A stretch of 64,000 nt of DNA from contig NZ_JAPJIV010000015.1 in assembly GCF_026241895.1 (NCBI RefSeq), forward strand, positions 1 to 64,000, in the 5' to 3' direction. Under the pieces are notes generated by a model that was not told the DNA's origin, searched no databases, and was given only the letters and a program-made list of their open reading frames with translations. Source of the stretch: Pseudomonas sp. RIT-562. Its GTDB lineage: Bacteria > Pseudomonadota > Gammaproteobacteria > Pseudomonadales > Pseudomonadaceae. This document shows positions 17,091 through 25,205 of the stretch, piece after piece. The translations under genes were made by a program, and so were the position numbers. Within the stretch, counting starts at the first letter, position 1. Each line of letters begins with the position of its first letter.

Positions 17091-17192
17091 ATACCGTCAT
17101 CGCGGGCAAGCCTTGCTCCCACAAGAGTCGTTTACACCACAGATAATGTGGCTAGCTCCTGTGGGAGCAAGGCTTGCCCGCGATGACGGTAT
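17091..17192. repeat. REP-type palindrome (33-bp arms)
   Basis: The arm ATACCGTCATCGCGGGCAAG continuing through CCTTGCTCCCACA (17091-17123) is repeated as its exact reverse complement at 17160-17192. The 36-bp spacer has no similarity to the arms. It lies between the convergent ends of the glycosylase and class II DAHP synthase genes. Confidence 0.9.
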
Positions 17193-17216
17193 CTGGGCAA
17201 TAAAAAACCTGCAGGC

Positions 17217-18563
17217 TTACCGCCGAACCTGCTTCAACGTCTCGGCGATCAAAAACGCCAATTCCAGCGACTGGTCAGCATTCATCCGTGGATCACAATG
17301 GGTGTGATACCGGTCCGACAGGCCATCCTCGGTAATGGGGCGCGCGCCACCAATGCATTCGGTCACATTCTGCCCGGTCATCTCGATATGAATCCCGCCG
17401 GCATAACTGCCTTCGGCTTGGTGAACCTGGAAGAACTGCTTCACTTCGCCGAGGATCTGCGCGAAATCGCGGGTCTTGTAGCCGCTGCTGGCCTTGATGG
17501 TATTGCCATGCATCGGGTCGGAGCTCCAGAGCACCTGCTTGCCCTCGCGCTGCACGGCGCGGATCAATGCCGGCAAGTGGTCACCGACCTTGTTGGCGCC
17601 CATTCGGGCAATCAGGTTGAGGCGGCCCGGATCGTTTTCGGGGTTGAGCACATCGATCAGGCGGATCAGATCGTCGGGGTTCATGCTCGGGCCGACCTTG
17701 ACCCCGATCGGATTGTTCACACCACGCAGGAACTCGACGTGAGCACCGTCCAGCTGACGGGTGCGGTCGCCGATCCACAGCATGTGCGCAGAGCAGTCGT
17801 AGTAGTCGTTGGTCAGGCTATCGCGCCGTACAAAGGCTTCTTCGTAGTTCAGCAGCAAGGCTTCGTGAGCGGTGAAAAAACTGGTCTCGCGCAGCTGTGG
17901 CGAGCTGTCCATGCCGCAAGCGCGCATGAACGCCAGGGTTTCATCGATGCGATCGGCCAGGTGGCTGTATTTTTCAGCCAGTGCCGAATTGGCGATGAAG
18001 TCCAGGTTCCATTTATGCACCTGATGCAGGTCGGCAAAACCACCTTGGGCAAACGCGCGCAGCAGATTGAGGGTGGCGGTGGACTGGTGGTAGGACTGCA
18101 GCAGGCGTTCCGCGTCGGGCACGCGGCTCTTTTCGTCGAAGCCGATGCCGTTGACGATATCCCCACGGTAGGCCGGCAACGTCACACCGCCGATCGTTTC
18201 ATCATTGGCCGAACGGGGTTTGGCGAATTGCCCGGCCATGCGCCCGACCTTGACCACCGGGCAGCCGGCGGCGAAGGTCATGACGATCGCCATCTGCAGC
18301 AGCACCTTGAAGGTGTCGCGAATCTTCGCTGCGGAGAACTCGGCAAAACTCTCGGCGCAATCTCCGCCCTGCAACAGAAACGCCCGGCCCTGGGTCACTT
18401 CGGCAAACTGGCGACGCAACTCCCGCGCTTCACCGGCAAACACCAGCGGCGGATAGCTGGCCAGGGTTTGCTCGACCTGCAGCAAATGTGCCGCATCGGG
18501 GTAGGCAGGTTGTTGCTGGATCGGCAGGGCGCGCCAGCTGTCAGGGCTCCAGGGTTGGCTCAT
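17217..18563 (-). CDS. 3-deoxy-7-phosphoheptulonate synthase, class II (plant type)
   Basis: The 448-residue protein is a class II DAHP synthase, unrelated in sequence to the class I enzyme at 2777. Diagnostic segments are LLQGGDCAESFAEFSA near residue 85, VGRMAGQFAKPRS, YHQSTATLNLLRAFAQGGF, VLWSSDPMHGNT and HIEMTGQNVTECIGGA. It catalyses the same first shikimate step. In P. aeruginosa class II copies serve either primary metabolism or phenazine synthesis; no phenazine genes are seen here, so a housekeeping role is likely. ATG 18563 is used; a GTG one codon upstream is less likely. Confidence 0.95.
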   Translation of the reverse strand: MSQPWSPDSWRALPIQQQPAYPDAAHLLQVEQTLASYPPLVFAGEARELRRQFAEVTQGRAFLLQGGDCAESFAEFSAAKIRDTFKVLLQMAIVMTFAAGCPVVKVGRMAGQFAKPRSANDETIGGVTLPAYRGDIVNGIGFDEKSRVPDAERLLQSYHQSTATLNLLRAFAQGGFADLHQVHKWNLDFIANSALAEKYSHLADRIDETLAFMRACGMDSSPQLRETSFFTAHEALLLNYEEAFVRRDSLTNDYYDCSAHMLWIGDRTRQLDGAHVEFLRGVNNPIGVKVGPSMNPDDLIRLIDVLNPENDPGRLNLIARMGANKVGDHLPALIRAVQREGKQVLWSSDPMHGNTIKASSGYKTRDFAQILGEVKQFFQVHQAEGSYAGGIHIEMTGQNVTECIGGARPITEDGLSDRYHTHCDPRMNADQSLELAFLIAETLKQVRR

Positions 18564-18725
18564 CACGGTCTCGGTAGTTTTACGCTCGGGTCCTCATGTT
18601 ATCAGCAATTAGTGCGTGACCTGTTCCCGTCGCTTCAAGGACAATCGCGCCTTTGCAGCCGCATCTGCGGTTGACTGCACTGCTGTTTCCCCGCGCTGCA
18701 GGCCCGATGACGATCAGGAGAGGAA

Positions 18726-19481
18726 ATGACCGAGGAGCGCGTCGAGCATCTGCTCGCCGAAGTACAGGATGAGTTCGGCGTGATACGTGTGCTGGAAGTG
18801 GCGGATTACCGATTTCTCGAGTTCGGTGACGCCATCGAACAGAGTTGCGTATTCACCGCCGACCCGAGCTGGCTCGAATACGATTACACCCGTGCGATGC
18901 TGATTGGTGCGTTGTGCCATGAGCAGCCGGAGAGTGCGCTGTTCCTGGGGCTGGGCGCCGGTACGTTGACCCAGGCCTGCCTGAAATTCCTGCCTTTGGA
19001 AGACGTCGAAGCCATTGAGCTGCGCCCCGATGTGCCGCGCCTGGCCATCGAATACCTGGGGTTGGATGATGATCCCCGGCTGTATATCCGGGTCGGTGAT
19101 GCGCTGGAGTTGCTCGATACTGCAGAGCCCGCAGACCTGATTTTCGTCGACCTTTATACCGATGTCGGGCCGGGGGTTGGCCACCTGGCCTGGAGCTTTC
19201 TGGAAAACTGTCAGAAGCGCCTGAATCCGGGGGGCTGGTTGGTGATCAACCAGTGGGCCACCGACGACGGTAAACCGCTGGGCGCCGCTTTGCTGCGCGG
19301 GCTCTATCATCGGCATTACTGGGAGCTGCCGGTCAAAGAGGGCAATGTGATTCTGCTGGTGCCGTCGGAGCTGGATCAGGAGCTGGACCTGGATGGCCTG
19401 GTCGCCCGGGCCGAAGAGCTGGCGCCGCGGTTGGGGTATTCGTTGCAGTCGCTGATCAAGGTGATTCGCCCGGCCACCTGA
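18726..19481 (+). CDS. spermidine-synthase-like class I methyltransferase-fold protein
   Basis: The 251-residue protein contains a spermidine-synthase-type Rossmann core: ESALFLGLGAGTLTQACLKF for nucleotide binding, VEAIELRPDVPRLAIEYLGL, DPRLYIRVGDALELL and ADLIFVDLYTDVGPG. The polyamine-binding residues of true SpeE are not obvious, so aminopropyl transfer is uncertain; such proteins are often annotated as spermine/spermidine synthase family of unknown substrate. GAGAGGAAATG is a good ribosome site. It is divergent from the class II DAHP synthase. Confidence 0.8.
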   Translation: MTEERVEHLLAEVQDEFGVIRVLEVADYRFLEFGDAIEQSCVFTADPSWLEYDYTRAMLIGALCHEQPESALFLGLGAGTLTQACLKFLPLEDVEAIELRPDVPRLAIEYLGLDDDPRLYIRVGDALELLDTAEPADLIFVDLYTDVGPGVGHLAWSFLENCQKRLNPGGWLVINQWATDDGKPLGAALLRGLYHRHYWELPVKEGNVILLVPSELDQELDLDGLVARAEELAPRLGYSLQSLIKVIRPAT

Positions 19482-19497
19482 AGGTTGTGAGCTTGCA

Positions 19498-19528
19498 CTG
19501 TAGGAGCAGCCTTCGGCAGCTCCTACAG
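19498..19528. repeat. short palindrome CTGTAGGAGC...GCTCCTACAG
   Basis: Ten-base arms (19498-19507 and 19519-19528) flank AGCCTTCGGCA, which itself can form a GCC-TTC-GGC hairpin. It is the common short Pseudomonas intergenic palindrome and sits between converging genes, where it may end transcription although no T tract follows. Confidence 0.8.
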
Positions 19529-19550
19529 GAGTCGTGTTAACTGCGAGATT

Positions 19551-20342
19551 TCAGCAGCCCTTGAAGACCCCCGGGCGCTTCTCCAGCATCGAGCGCACAC
19601 CCTCCTTGGCATCCTCGCTGCCCAACAACTGCTTCACCAGCGGCGCTAGCCCCTGCGCCGCCGCTGTTTCACCTTCATAACGCGCCTGTCGGGCCGACAG
19701 CAGGGTTGCCTGAACCCCGAGCGGCGCCTGCCGGGCGATCCGTTCCGCCAGCTCAATCGCCCGTGGCAGCAAATCCTCACTGGCCATGACTTCCTGAACC
19801 AGCCCCAGCTTCAACGCTTCATGGGCATCAAAGTCGTCGCCGGTCAGCAGCCAGCGCATCGCATTGCCCCAGCCCGCAACCTGGTGCAGGCGCAGTGTGG
19901 CGCCGCCAAACGGGAAGATCCCGCGCTGCACTTCTTTCTGCGCGAAGCGGGTATTGCTCGCGCACAGGTTGATATCGGCGGCCAGCATCAACTCGATGCC
20001 AATGGTCAGGCAGTAGCCCTGCGCGGCGACTATCACCGGCTTGCTCACCCGGGGACCGGCCAGGATGCCCCATGGATCGCAGCCGCCGGTGGGAACCTGC
20101 CAACCTTCGGCCAGGCTGGCGCTGGCGCTGACCAGGTCGAGCCCGGCGGTGAAGTGCTCGCCATGGCCGAACACCACGGCCACCCGGGCTTCGCCGTCGG
20201 CTTCAAACTCGCCGTAGGCCAGGCTGAGTTCGTTCAGCAGCTCGAGATCAAATGCATTCCGCTTGGCCACTCGGTCCAGGCCGATCAACAGCACGTGACC
20301 ACGGCGTTCGCGGCTGACTCGACTGGAGCAGGGCTGATTCAT
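19551..20342 (-). CDS. enoyl-CoA hydratase/isomerase (crotonase) family protein
   Basis: The 263-residue crotonase contains VLLIGLDRVAKRNAFDLELL, the oxyanion-hole segment FGHGEHFTAGLDLVSASASL and PVIVAAQGYCLTIGIELMLA, where the usual Gly (often Glu in hydratases) is followed by Ile-Glu. It most likely hydrates or isomerises an acyl-CoA; the substrate is not evident and it is not next to other beta-oxidation genes. The start MNQPCSSRVS (20342) is chosen because the longer frame upstream lacks similarity. It is divergent from deaD. Confidence 0.85.
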   Translation of the reverse strand: MNQPCSSRVSRERRGHVLLIGLDRVAKRNAFDLELLNELSLAYGEFEADGEARVAVVFGHGEHFTAGLDLVSASASLAEGWQVPTGGCDPWGILAGPRVSKPVIVAAQGYCLTIGIELMLAADINLCASNTRFAQKEVQRGIFPFGGATLRLHQVAGWGNAMRWLLTGDDFDAHEALKLGLVQEVMASEDLLPRAIELAERIARQAPLGVQATLLSARQARYEGETAAAQGLAPLVKQLLGSEDAKEGVRSMLEKRPGVFKGC

Positions 20343-20775
20343 GGGGTAATTCCTCGTGGCGCAAAGGGGGCGGGCGCCGGGCGCGGGGTATAGGTGATGG
20401 GCCATTCGGGTGAACCGTTTTAGCGCCATCTCCAGCAGGGCCGGGCCTTTGAAAAGTAGACCCTGGTTGGATTCTGCGCAAAGCCTGTGACACAACGGCG
20501 TATACGTTAGTTTTCCGACAAATAATGCTCCCTTTTTGCCCGAATTCCGGTATAGTGCGCGCCGGCCTTTAACCGGGCCGCGTTTAGGTAGCGCAATTCC
20601 CCGAAGTCAGCTTCGGCTGCACGTCCGCACAGCGGACTCTCCCTTGACGAATCTTTTTCATTCATTCGTTTTCGCAAATCCCCGCCGACAAAGCAGCCAG
20701 GGCGACTCTTGAGTCTTACACGGCATGCGCAGCTTTGGAGCATGGGTCTTTGCGGATGCACTTAGAGGCAGACCC
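20343..20775 (+). other. 433-bp divergent promoter region and long 5' leader of deaD
   Basis: No gene is evident here. A TATAGT box at about 20551-20556 is a plausible -10 element for deaD, which would give a leader of about 215 nt. Long leaders are typical of cold-induced RNA helicase mRNAs. The last part of the leader contains an inverted repeat that covers the start codon (see 20741-20778). Confidence 0.5.
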
Positions 20776-20778
20776 ATG
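20741..20778 (+). promoter_or_regulatory. inverted repeat enclosing the ribosome site and start codon of deaD
   Basis: CATGGGTCT (20741-20749) is the exact reverse complement of AGACCCATG (20770-20778), whose last three bases are the deaD ATG. The 20-nt loop contains the only candidate Shine-Dalgarno sequence, AGAGG (20764-20768). A folded leader would therefore hold the start codon in a 9-bp stem. The repeat is seen directly; control of translation by it is inferred. Confidence 0.6.
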
Positions 20779-22449
20779 ACCCAGGAAACCGGCGGCTTCG
20801 CCGCTTTTAATCTTAATCCGAATATCCTTGCAGCCGTCATCGCGACCGGCTACGAAGAGCCTTCGGCTATTCAGCAGCAATCGATCCCGATCATCATGGC
20901 CGGCCACGACATGATTGGCCAGGCGCAAACCGGTACGGGTAAAACCGCCGCTTTCGCCCTGCCGATCCTGCATCGCATCGATCCTGCAAAGCGCGAGCCG
21001 CAAGCCCTGATCCTGGCGCCAACCCGTGAGTTGGCGCTGCAAGTAGCAACCGCTTTCGAAACCTACGCCAAGCAAATGCCGGGCGTTACCGTTGTGGCCG
21101 TTTACGGCGGCGCCCCTATGGGCCCACAACTGAAAGCAATCCGTAATGGCGCACAGATTGTTGTCGCCACTCCGGGTCGTCTGTGCGACCACCTGCGTCG
21201 CGACGAAAAAGTATTGGCTACCGTGAACCACCTGGTTCTCGACGAAGCTGACGAAATGCTCAAACTGGGTTTCATGGACGACCTCGAAGTCATCTTCAAG
21301 GCCCTGCCTGCAACCCGTCAGACCGTATTGTTCTCGGCAACCTTGCCACAGTCGATCCGTGCCATTGCCGAACGCCATCTGCGCGATCCGCAACACGTGA
21401 AGATCCAGACCAAGACTCAGACCGTTACCGCGATCGAACAGGCTCACCTGTTGGTTCACGCTGACCAGAAGACCTCGGCTGTATTGAGCCTGCTGGAAGT
21501 TGAAGATTTCGACGCGCTGATCATGTTCGTGCGTACCAAGCAAGCGACCCTGGACCTGGCCAGCGCCCTGGAAGCCAAAGGCTACAAAGCCGCTGCGCTG
21601 AACGGTGACATTGCCCAGAACCAACGTGAGCGCGTAATCGAATCCCTCAAGGATGGCCGTCTGGACATCGTTGTGGCGACCGACGTTGCTGCTCGTGGCC
21701 TGGACGTTCCGCGCATCACTCACGTTTTCAACGTTGACATGCCGTACGACCCAGAGTCCTACGTTCACCGTATCGGCCGTACTGGCCGTGCCGGTCGCGA
21801 AGGTCGTGCGCTGTTGCTGGTGACTCCACGTGAGCGCCGCATGCTGCAAGTGATCGAGCGTGTAACCGGTCAAAAGGTTGCCGAAGTTCGCCTGCCGGAC
21901 GCCCAAGCTGTTCTTGATGCTCGCATCAAGAAGTTGACCAACAGCCTGTCGCCGCTGGTAGCTGACGCCGAGTCGACCCACGGTGATCTGCTGGATCGCC
22001 TGACCGCCGACATCGGTTGCACTCCACGTGCACTGGCCGCTGCTCTGCTGCGCAAGGCAACCAATGCTCAGGCGTTGACCCTGGCTGCAATCGAGAAAGA
22101 ACGTCCATTGGTGCCGAACAACGCACCGCGTGGCGATCGTCCAGAGCGTACTGGTGACCGTCCAGACCGTGGTGATCGCGAGCGTCGTGCTCCGGTTCCA
22201 TTGGCTGAAGGTCGTGCTCGTTGCCGTACCGCGCTGGGTGCGCGTGATGGTATCGCTGCCAAGAACCTGCTGGGCGCCATCCTGAATGAAGGCGGTTTGG
22301 CTCGTGAAGCCATCGGTCGCATCCAGGTACGTGACAGCTTCAGCCTCGTCGAGCTGCCGGAAGATGGTCTGGAAAAACTCCTGACCAAGCTGAAGGACAC
22401 TCGCGTTGCCGGTAAGCAGTTGAAGCTGCGTCGCTATCGCGAAGATTGA
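20776..22449 (+). CDS. deaD: DEAD-box RNA helicase (DeaD/CsdA type)
   Basis: The 557-residue protein has the full helicase core. It has a Q motif, Walker A GQAQTGTGKT (residues 48-57), PTRELA, TPGR, the DEAD box in VLDEADEML, SAT, and HRIGRTGRAGREG. An arginine/aspartate-rich linker (GDRPERTGDRPDRGDRERR) follows, then a C-terminal DbpA-like RNA-binding domain (RDGIAAKNLLGAILNEGGL). It would remodel structured RNA in ribosome assembly and mRNA decay, mainly in the cold. Codon use is that of a highly expressed gene. A strong terminator follows. Confidence 0.95.
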   Translation: MTQETGGFAAFNLNPNILAAVIATGYEEPSAIQQQSIPIIMAGHDMIGQAQTGTGKTAAFALPILHRIDPAKREPQALILAPTRELALQVATAFETYAKQMPGVTVVAVYGGAPMGPQLKAIRNGAQIVVATPGRLCDHLRRDEKVLATVNHLVLDEADEMLKLGFMDDLEVIFKALPATRQTVLFSATLPQSIRAIAERHLRDPQHVKIQTKTQTVTAIEQAHLLVHADQKTSAVLSLLEVEDFDALIMFVRTKQATLDLASALEAKGYKAAALNGDIAQNQRERVIESLKDGRLDIVVATDVAARGLDVPRITHVFNVDMPYDPESYVHRIGRTGRAGREGRALLLVTPRERRMLQVIERVTGQKVAEVRLPDAQAVLDARIKKLTNSLSPLVADAESTHGDLLDRLTADIGCTPRALAAALLRKATNAQALTLAAIEKERPLVPNNAPRGDRPERTGDRPDRGDRERRAPVPLAEGRARCRTALGARDGIAAKNLLGAILNEGGLAREAIGRIQVRDSFSLVELPEDGLEKLLTKLKDTRVAGKQLKLRRYRED

Positions 22450-22481
22450 TCAACCCTTGGGTTGATTGAAAGAACATAAAA

Positions 22482-22511
22482 AATCCCCGACTGGTTCGGG
22501 GATTTTTTTTG
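22482..22511 (+). terminator. terminator of deaD
   Basis: The stem AATCCCCGA / TCGGGGATT (22482-22490 with 22496-22504) with a 5-nt loop is followed by eight consecutive T counted from the end of the stem. Confidence 0.92.
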
Positions 22512-22540
22512 CACTTTTTTATCATCTCGGTCCGTGTAGC

Positions 22541-22637
22541 AGCTGCCGAGCCTGCGAGGCTGCGTTCGAGTGCGCAGCGCTCGCTGATGGGGTGGCGAAT
22601 ACTGCGCATTCGGACGCAGGCTTCGCCAGCTGCTACA
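22541..22637. repeat. imperfect long palindrome (REP relative)
   Basis: GCAGCTGCCGAGCCTGCGAG...TGCGCAGCG on the left pairs imperfectly with CTGCGCATTCGGACGCAGGC...TTCGCCAGCTGCT on the right. It is of the GAGCCTGCG/CGCAGGCTTC class also seen at 37161-37248 and lies between the ends of deaD and the channel gene. Confidence 0.65.
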
Positions 22638-22655
22638 AAAGATAGGGTGTTAGTG

Positions 22656-24812
22656 TTACTCCGCCACCGGGCCGCCTCCGGCTGTGACCACTTGCACACT
22701 CATGCGCGGCGTCGCCAGGTCCAGCCCGGCCTCATCCAGATGGCGCTTCAACGACAGGTTGAACGCCCTGGACACTTCCCACTGCTTGATCGGTGCCGTC
22801 TTGAACCGGGCGCGCAGGATGGCGTTGCCTGACTCGAAGCTTTCGACGCCCTGGATTTCCAGCGGGGACCAGATGTTGCGTCGTTGCAGCGGGTCGGTGC
22901 GCATTTTCTGGCCGACGTCGCGCATCAGTTTGATCGCTTCGTCGATGTCCATGCTCGACGGCACGGCCACGCGGAAAATGGCATAGCCGAATTCCCGGGA
23001 GTAGTTCTTGATGCTTTTGATTTCGCTGAACGGGATCGTATGGACGATACCGTCGATGTCCCGCAGGCGTACCGTGCGGATGGTCAGGCCTTCGACGGTG
23101 CCCAGGTGCCCACCGACGTCTACGTAGTCGTCGATTGCCAGCGAATCTTCAATGATGATGAACAAGCCGGTGATCAGGTCGGCGACCAGGGATTGCGCGC
23201 CGAAACCGATAGCCAGGCCGATTACGCCGGCACCCGCCAGCAGCGGCGTGACGTTCATCCCCATGTTCGCCAGGGCGACGATCAGCGCGATGATGAAAAT
23301 TGCCACGAACAGCACGTTGCGAATCAGCGGCATCATCGTCTGCGCGCGGGCATTGGCCAGGCCTTTGCGCGAGCGGGTGAGGGCGTGGTGCACCGCGGTG
23401 TCGCTGAGAATCCAGATCAGCCAGGCGAAAATCAACGTGCCGGCCAGGCTGAACAGCTTGACGCTGATTTCATGCCCCTCACCCTCGGTGAAGGCAATCA
23501 GCGACATGCCCCAGACTCGCAGGCCAAGTTCGATAAATGCCAGCCAGACCACCAGGTGCGCCAGGGTGTAGAAGAAGCTTTTCAGGCGATCCGAATACAG
23601 CGCGTGGCGCTTTACCCCGCGTTGCGGCTTGAGCGAGTGACGGCGTACCAGGCCGTTGATCACCATGCACAACACCAGCAGCACGGTGCAGATCAGCGAC
23701 TGGCGCAAGGCGGTGCTGGTATCTCCAGCCGACACGAACGTGGCAAACAGTGAGATCGCCACCAACACCAGCGCCGGTACGTACCAGAAGGTGCCGAGGA
23801 TATCGATGCTGTCGCTAAGTGCGCGGCGGGTCAGGCGGCGCGACAGTGGCTGGTTGCGGATCAGGTGGGCGATGGGCCGGCGAAAACGCAGGATGAACAG
23901 GCCGGTGGACAGCGCCGCCAGGACATTGGCGATGGTGGCCGCGGTATGCGCCAGGTGGCTGCCGAGGCTTTCGACCAGCCGCGGGTCGCTCAGTGCCTCG
24001 CCGAACGCGGCGAAACTGCCGATCAGCCACAACGGCCGGAAGGCCTGGTGCCGCAAGATGTACAAGGCGCGGTGGCGGTGCGGGCCGTCCAGGACGGAAA
24101 AGGCAATCACGCAGATGGCCGAGAAGCAGGTGCCGACCACCAGCGCATAGGCCAGGACCATGGCCAGGCTTTTGCCCAGTGACGAGGGCAGGGCGTAGGT
24201 CATGTAGACGGTCATGACCAGGGCGATCAACCAGGGGCCGAGTTTGCGTAGGGCAAAGCGCAACATGTCCAGCGCCTTGGGGTGCTGGGGCAGCTCTTCG
24301 GTCAGGCCAAAACGCATGCGTACGCGGTGGCCGAGCCAGATCAGCACGGCGGCGAGCAGGCTCCAGACCATGAGGATCATGGCGAAGGCGAAGATGATCG
24401 GCAGCCATTCATTGGCCGGCACAATCAAGGCTTGCAGCTCGTCCTTGGCCAGGTCGTATTCTTCAGACCAGCGTGTGATCGGGCTATCGGCTCCGGAAAA
24501 CTGCTTCTCGAAACTGGCCAGCGTGCCGCCGATCAATCCCAGTACACCCGGTTCAGCTGCGGGCTGGGCTTGCTTGGTGGCATCGCGGAGTTTTTTCAGG
24601 TCGGCCAGCAACTTGCTGCGTTGCTGATCGTTTTCCAGCGACTTGATCACTTCGTCGAGGGACTGCCCGAGAGGCTCTTGCGCCTCCGGCTGGGTTTTCG
24701 CCGAGCCGTTTAGCAGGCCAGGCAGGCCGACCGCCTGGGCAGGCGTCAGCGGCAGCAGCGTCATCAGGCAGATGAGCAGGAAATACGGGAGGGCAAAAAG
24801 ACGTACAGACAC
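22656..24812 (-). CDS. large MscS-family mechanosensitive channel
   Basis: The 718-residue protein has a signal peptide (to about residue 27, PAQA), a periplasmic helical region with coiled coil (residues 35-130), and about ten hydrophobic segments. The conserved MscS pore helix lies near residues 525-560 (GAGVIGLAIGFGAQSLVADL followed by ITGLFIIIEDSLAIDDYV), then the beta domain (VGGHLGTVEGLTIRTVRLRD) and the C-terminal cytoplasmic cage. It is of the large YbiO/YjeP-like type that protects against osmotic downshock in the inner membrane. It is separated from its neighbours by palindromes and is likely transcribed alone. Confidence 0.9.
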   Translation of the reverse strand: MSVRLFALPYFLLICLMTLLPLTPAQAVGLPGLLNGSAKTQPEAQEPLGQSLDEVIKSLENDQQRSKLLADLKKLRDATKQAQPAAEPGVLGLIGGTLASFEKQFSGADSPITRWSEEYDLAKDELQALIVPANEWLPIIFAFAMILMVWSLLAAVLIWLGHRVRMRFGLTEELPQHPKALDMLRFALRKLGPWLIALVMTVYMTYALPSSLGKSLAMVLAYALVVGTCFSAICVIAFSVLDGPHRHRALYILRHQAFRPLWLIGSFAAFGEALSDPRLVESLGSHLAHTAATIANVLAALSTGLFILRFRRPIAHLIRNQPLSRRLTRRALSDSIDILGTFWYVPALVLVAISLFATFVSAGDTSTALRQSLICTVLLVLCMVINGLVRRHSLKPQRGVKRHALYSDRLKSFFYTLAHLVVWLAFIELGLRVWGMSLIAFTEGEGHEISVKLFSLAGTLIFAWLIWILSDTAVHHALTRSRKGLANARAQTMMPLIRNVLFVAIFIIALIVALANMGMNVTPLLAGAGVIGLAIGFGAQSLVADLITGLFIIIEDSLAIDDYVDVGGHLGTVEGLTIRTVRLRDIDGIVHTIPFSEIKSIKNYSREFGYAIFRVAVPSSMDIDEAIKLMRDVGQKMRTDPLQRRNIWSPLEIQGVESFESGNAILRARFKTAPIKQWEVSRAFNLSLKRHLDEAGLDLATPRMSVQVVTAGGGPVAE

Positions 24813-24889
24813 TAGGCGGTCAACCTCGGGAAGAGCGGATTGACCGAGTGTACGAGCCCGCCAAAATCAATGCGAGTCGGGGCGAGTAT

Positions 24890-25066
24890 TTATTCGTTGA
24901 GTTTGGCCAGGATCTTGAACACCACAGTGCCAAGGATCGTCAGCATGCCAATCCACATCGCAAACACGCCGGCATTCTTGTCGCGGAAATTGAAGCCTAT
25001 AGCCAGCAGGATCATCCCGGTGAGAATCGGGATGAGCATGGCGTGGAAGGATTGCATGGTGATCAT
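24890..25066 (-). CDS. small membrane protein, unknown
   Basis: The product of about 58 residues is nearly all membrane: IPILTGMILLAIGFNFRDKN, then AGVFAMWIGMLTILGTVVFK, ending LAKLNE. Two transmembrane helices with a short charged loop (FRDKN) are predicted by eye. I do not recognise a family. The start could be ATG 25066 or ATG 25057; neither has a strong ribosome site. It sits between the channel gene and a REP palindrome. Confidence 0.6.
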   Translation of the reverse strand: MITMQSFHAMLIPILTGMILLAIGFNFRDKNAGVFAMWIGMLTILGTVVFKILAKLNE

Positions 25067-25131
25067 GGCGACGGCCTTGTCGAAAAGGGTTACTTGAATT
25101 CTAGGTGGGTTTGGGGAATCGAACACCGGCC

Positions 25132-25199
25132 TGTAGGAGCCTGGCTTGCCGGCGATGGCGATGATGATGACGCCATCGCCGGCAAGCCAGGCTCCTACA
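25132..25199. repeat. REP-type palindrome (29-bp arms)
   Basis: TGTAGGAGCCTGGCTTGCCG followed by GCGATGGCG (25132-25160) is repeated as the exact reverse complement at 25171-25199, with a 10-nt loop ATGATGATGA. It lies just after the apeB stop. Confidence 0.92.
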
Positions 25200-25205
25200 A
25201 GGGCA

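Noticed and set aside
17298..18674. Long plus-strand open frame opposite the class II DAHP synthase
   Set aside because: Shadow of a conserved gene; composition is not protein-like.
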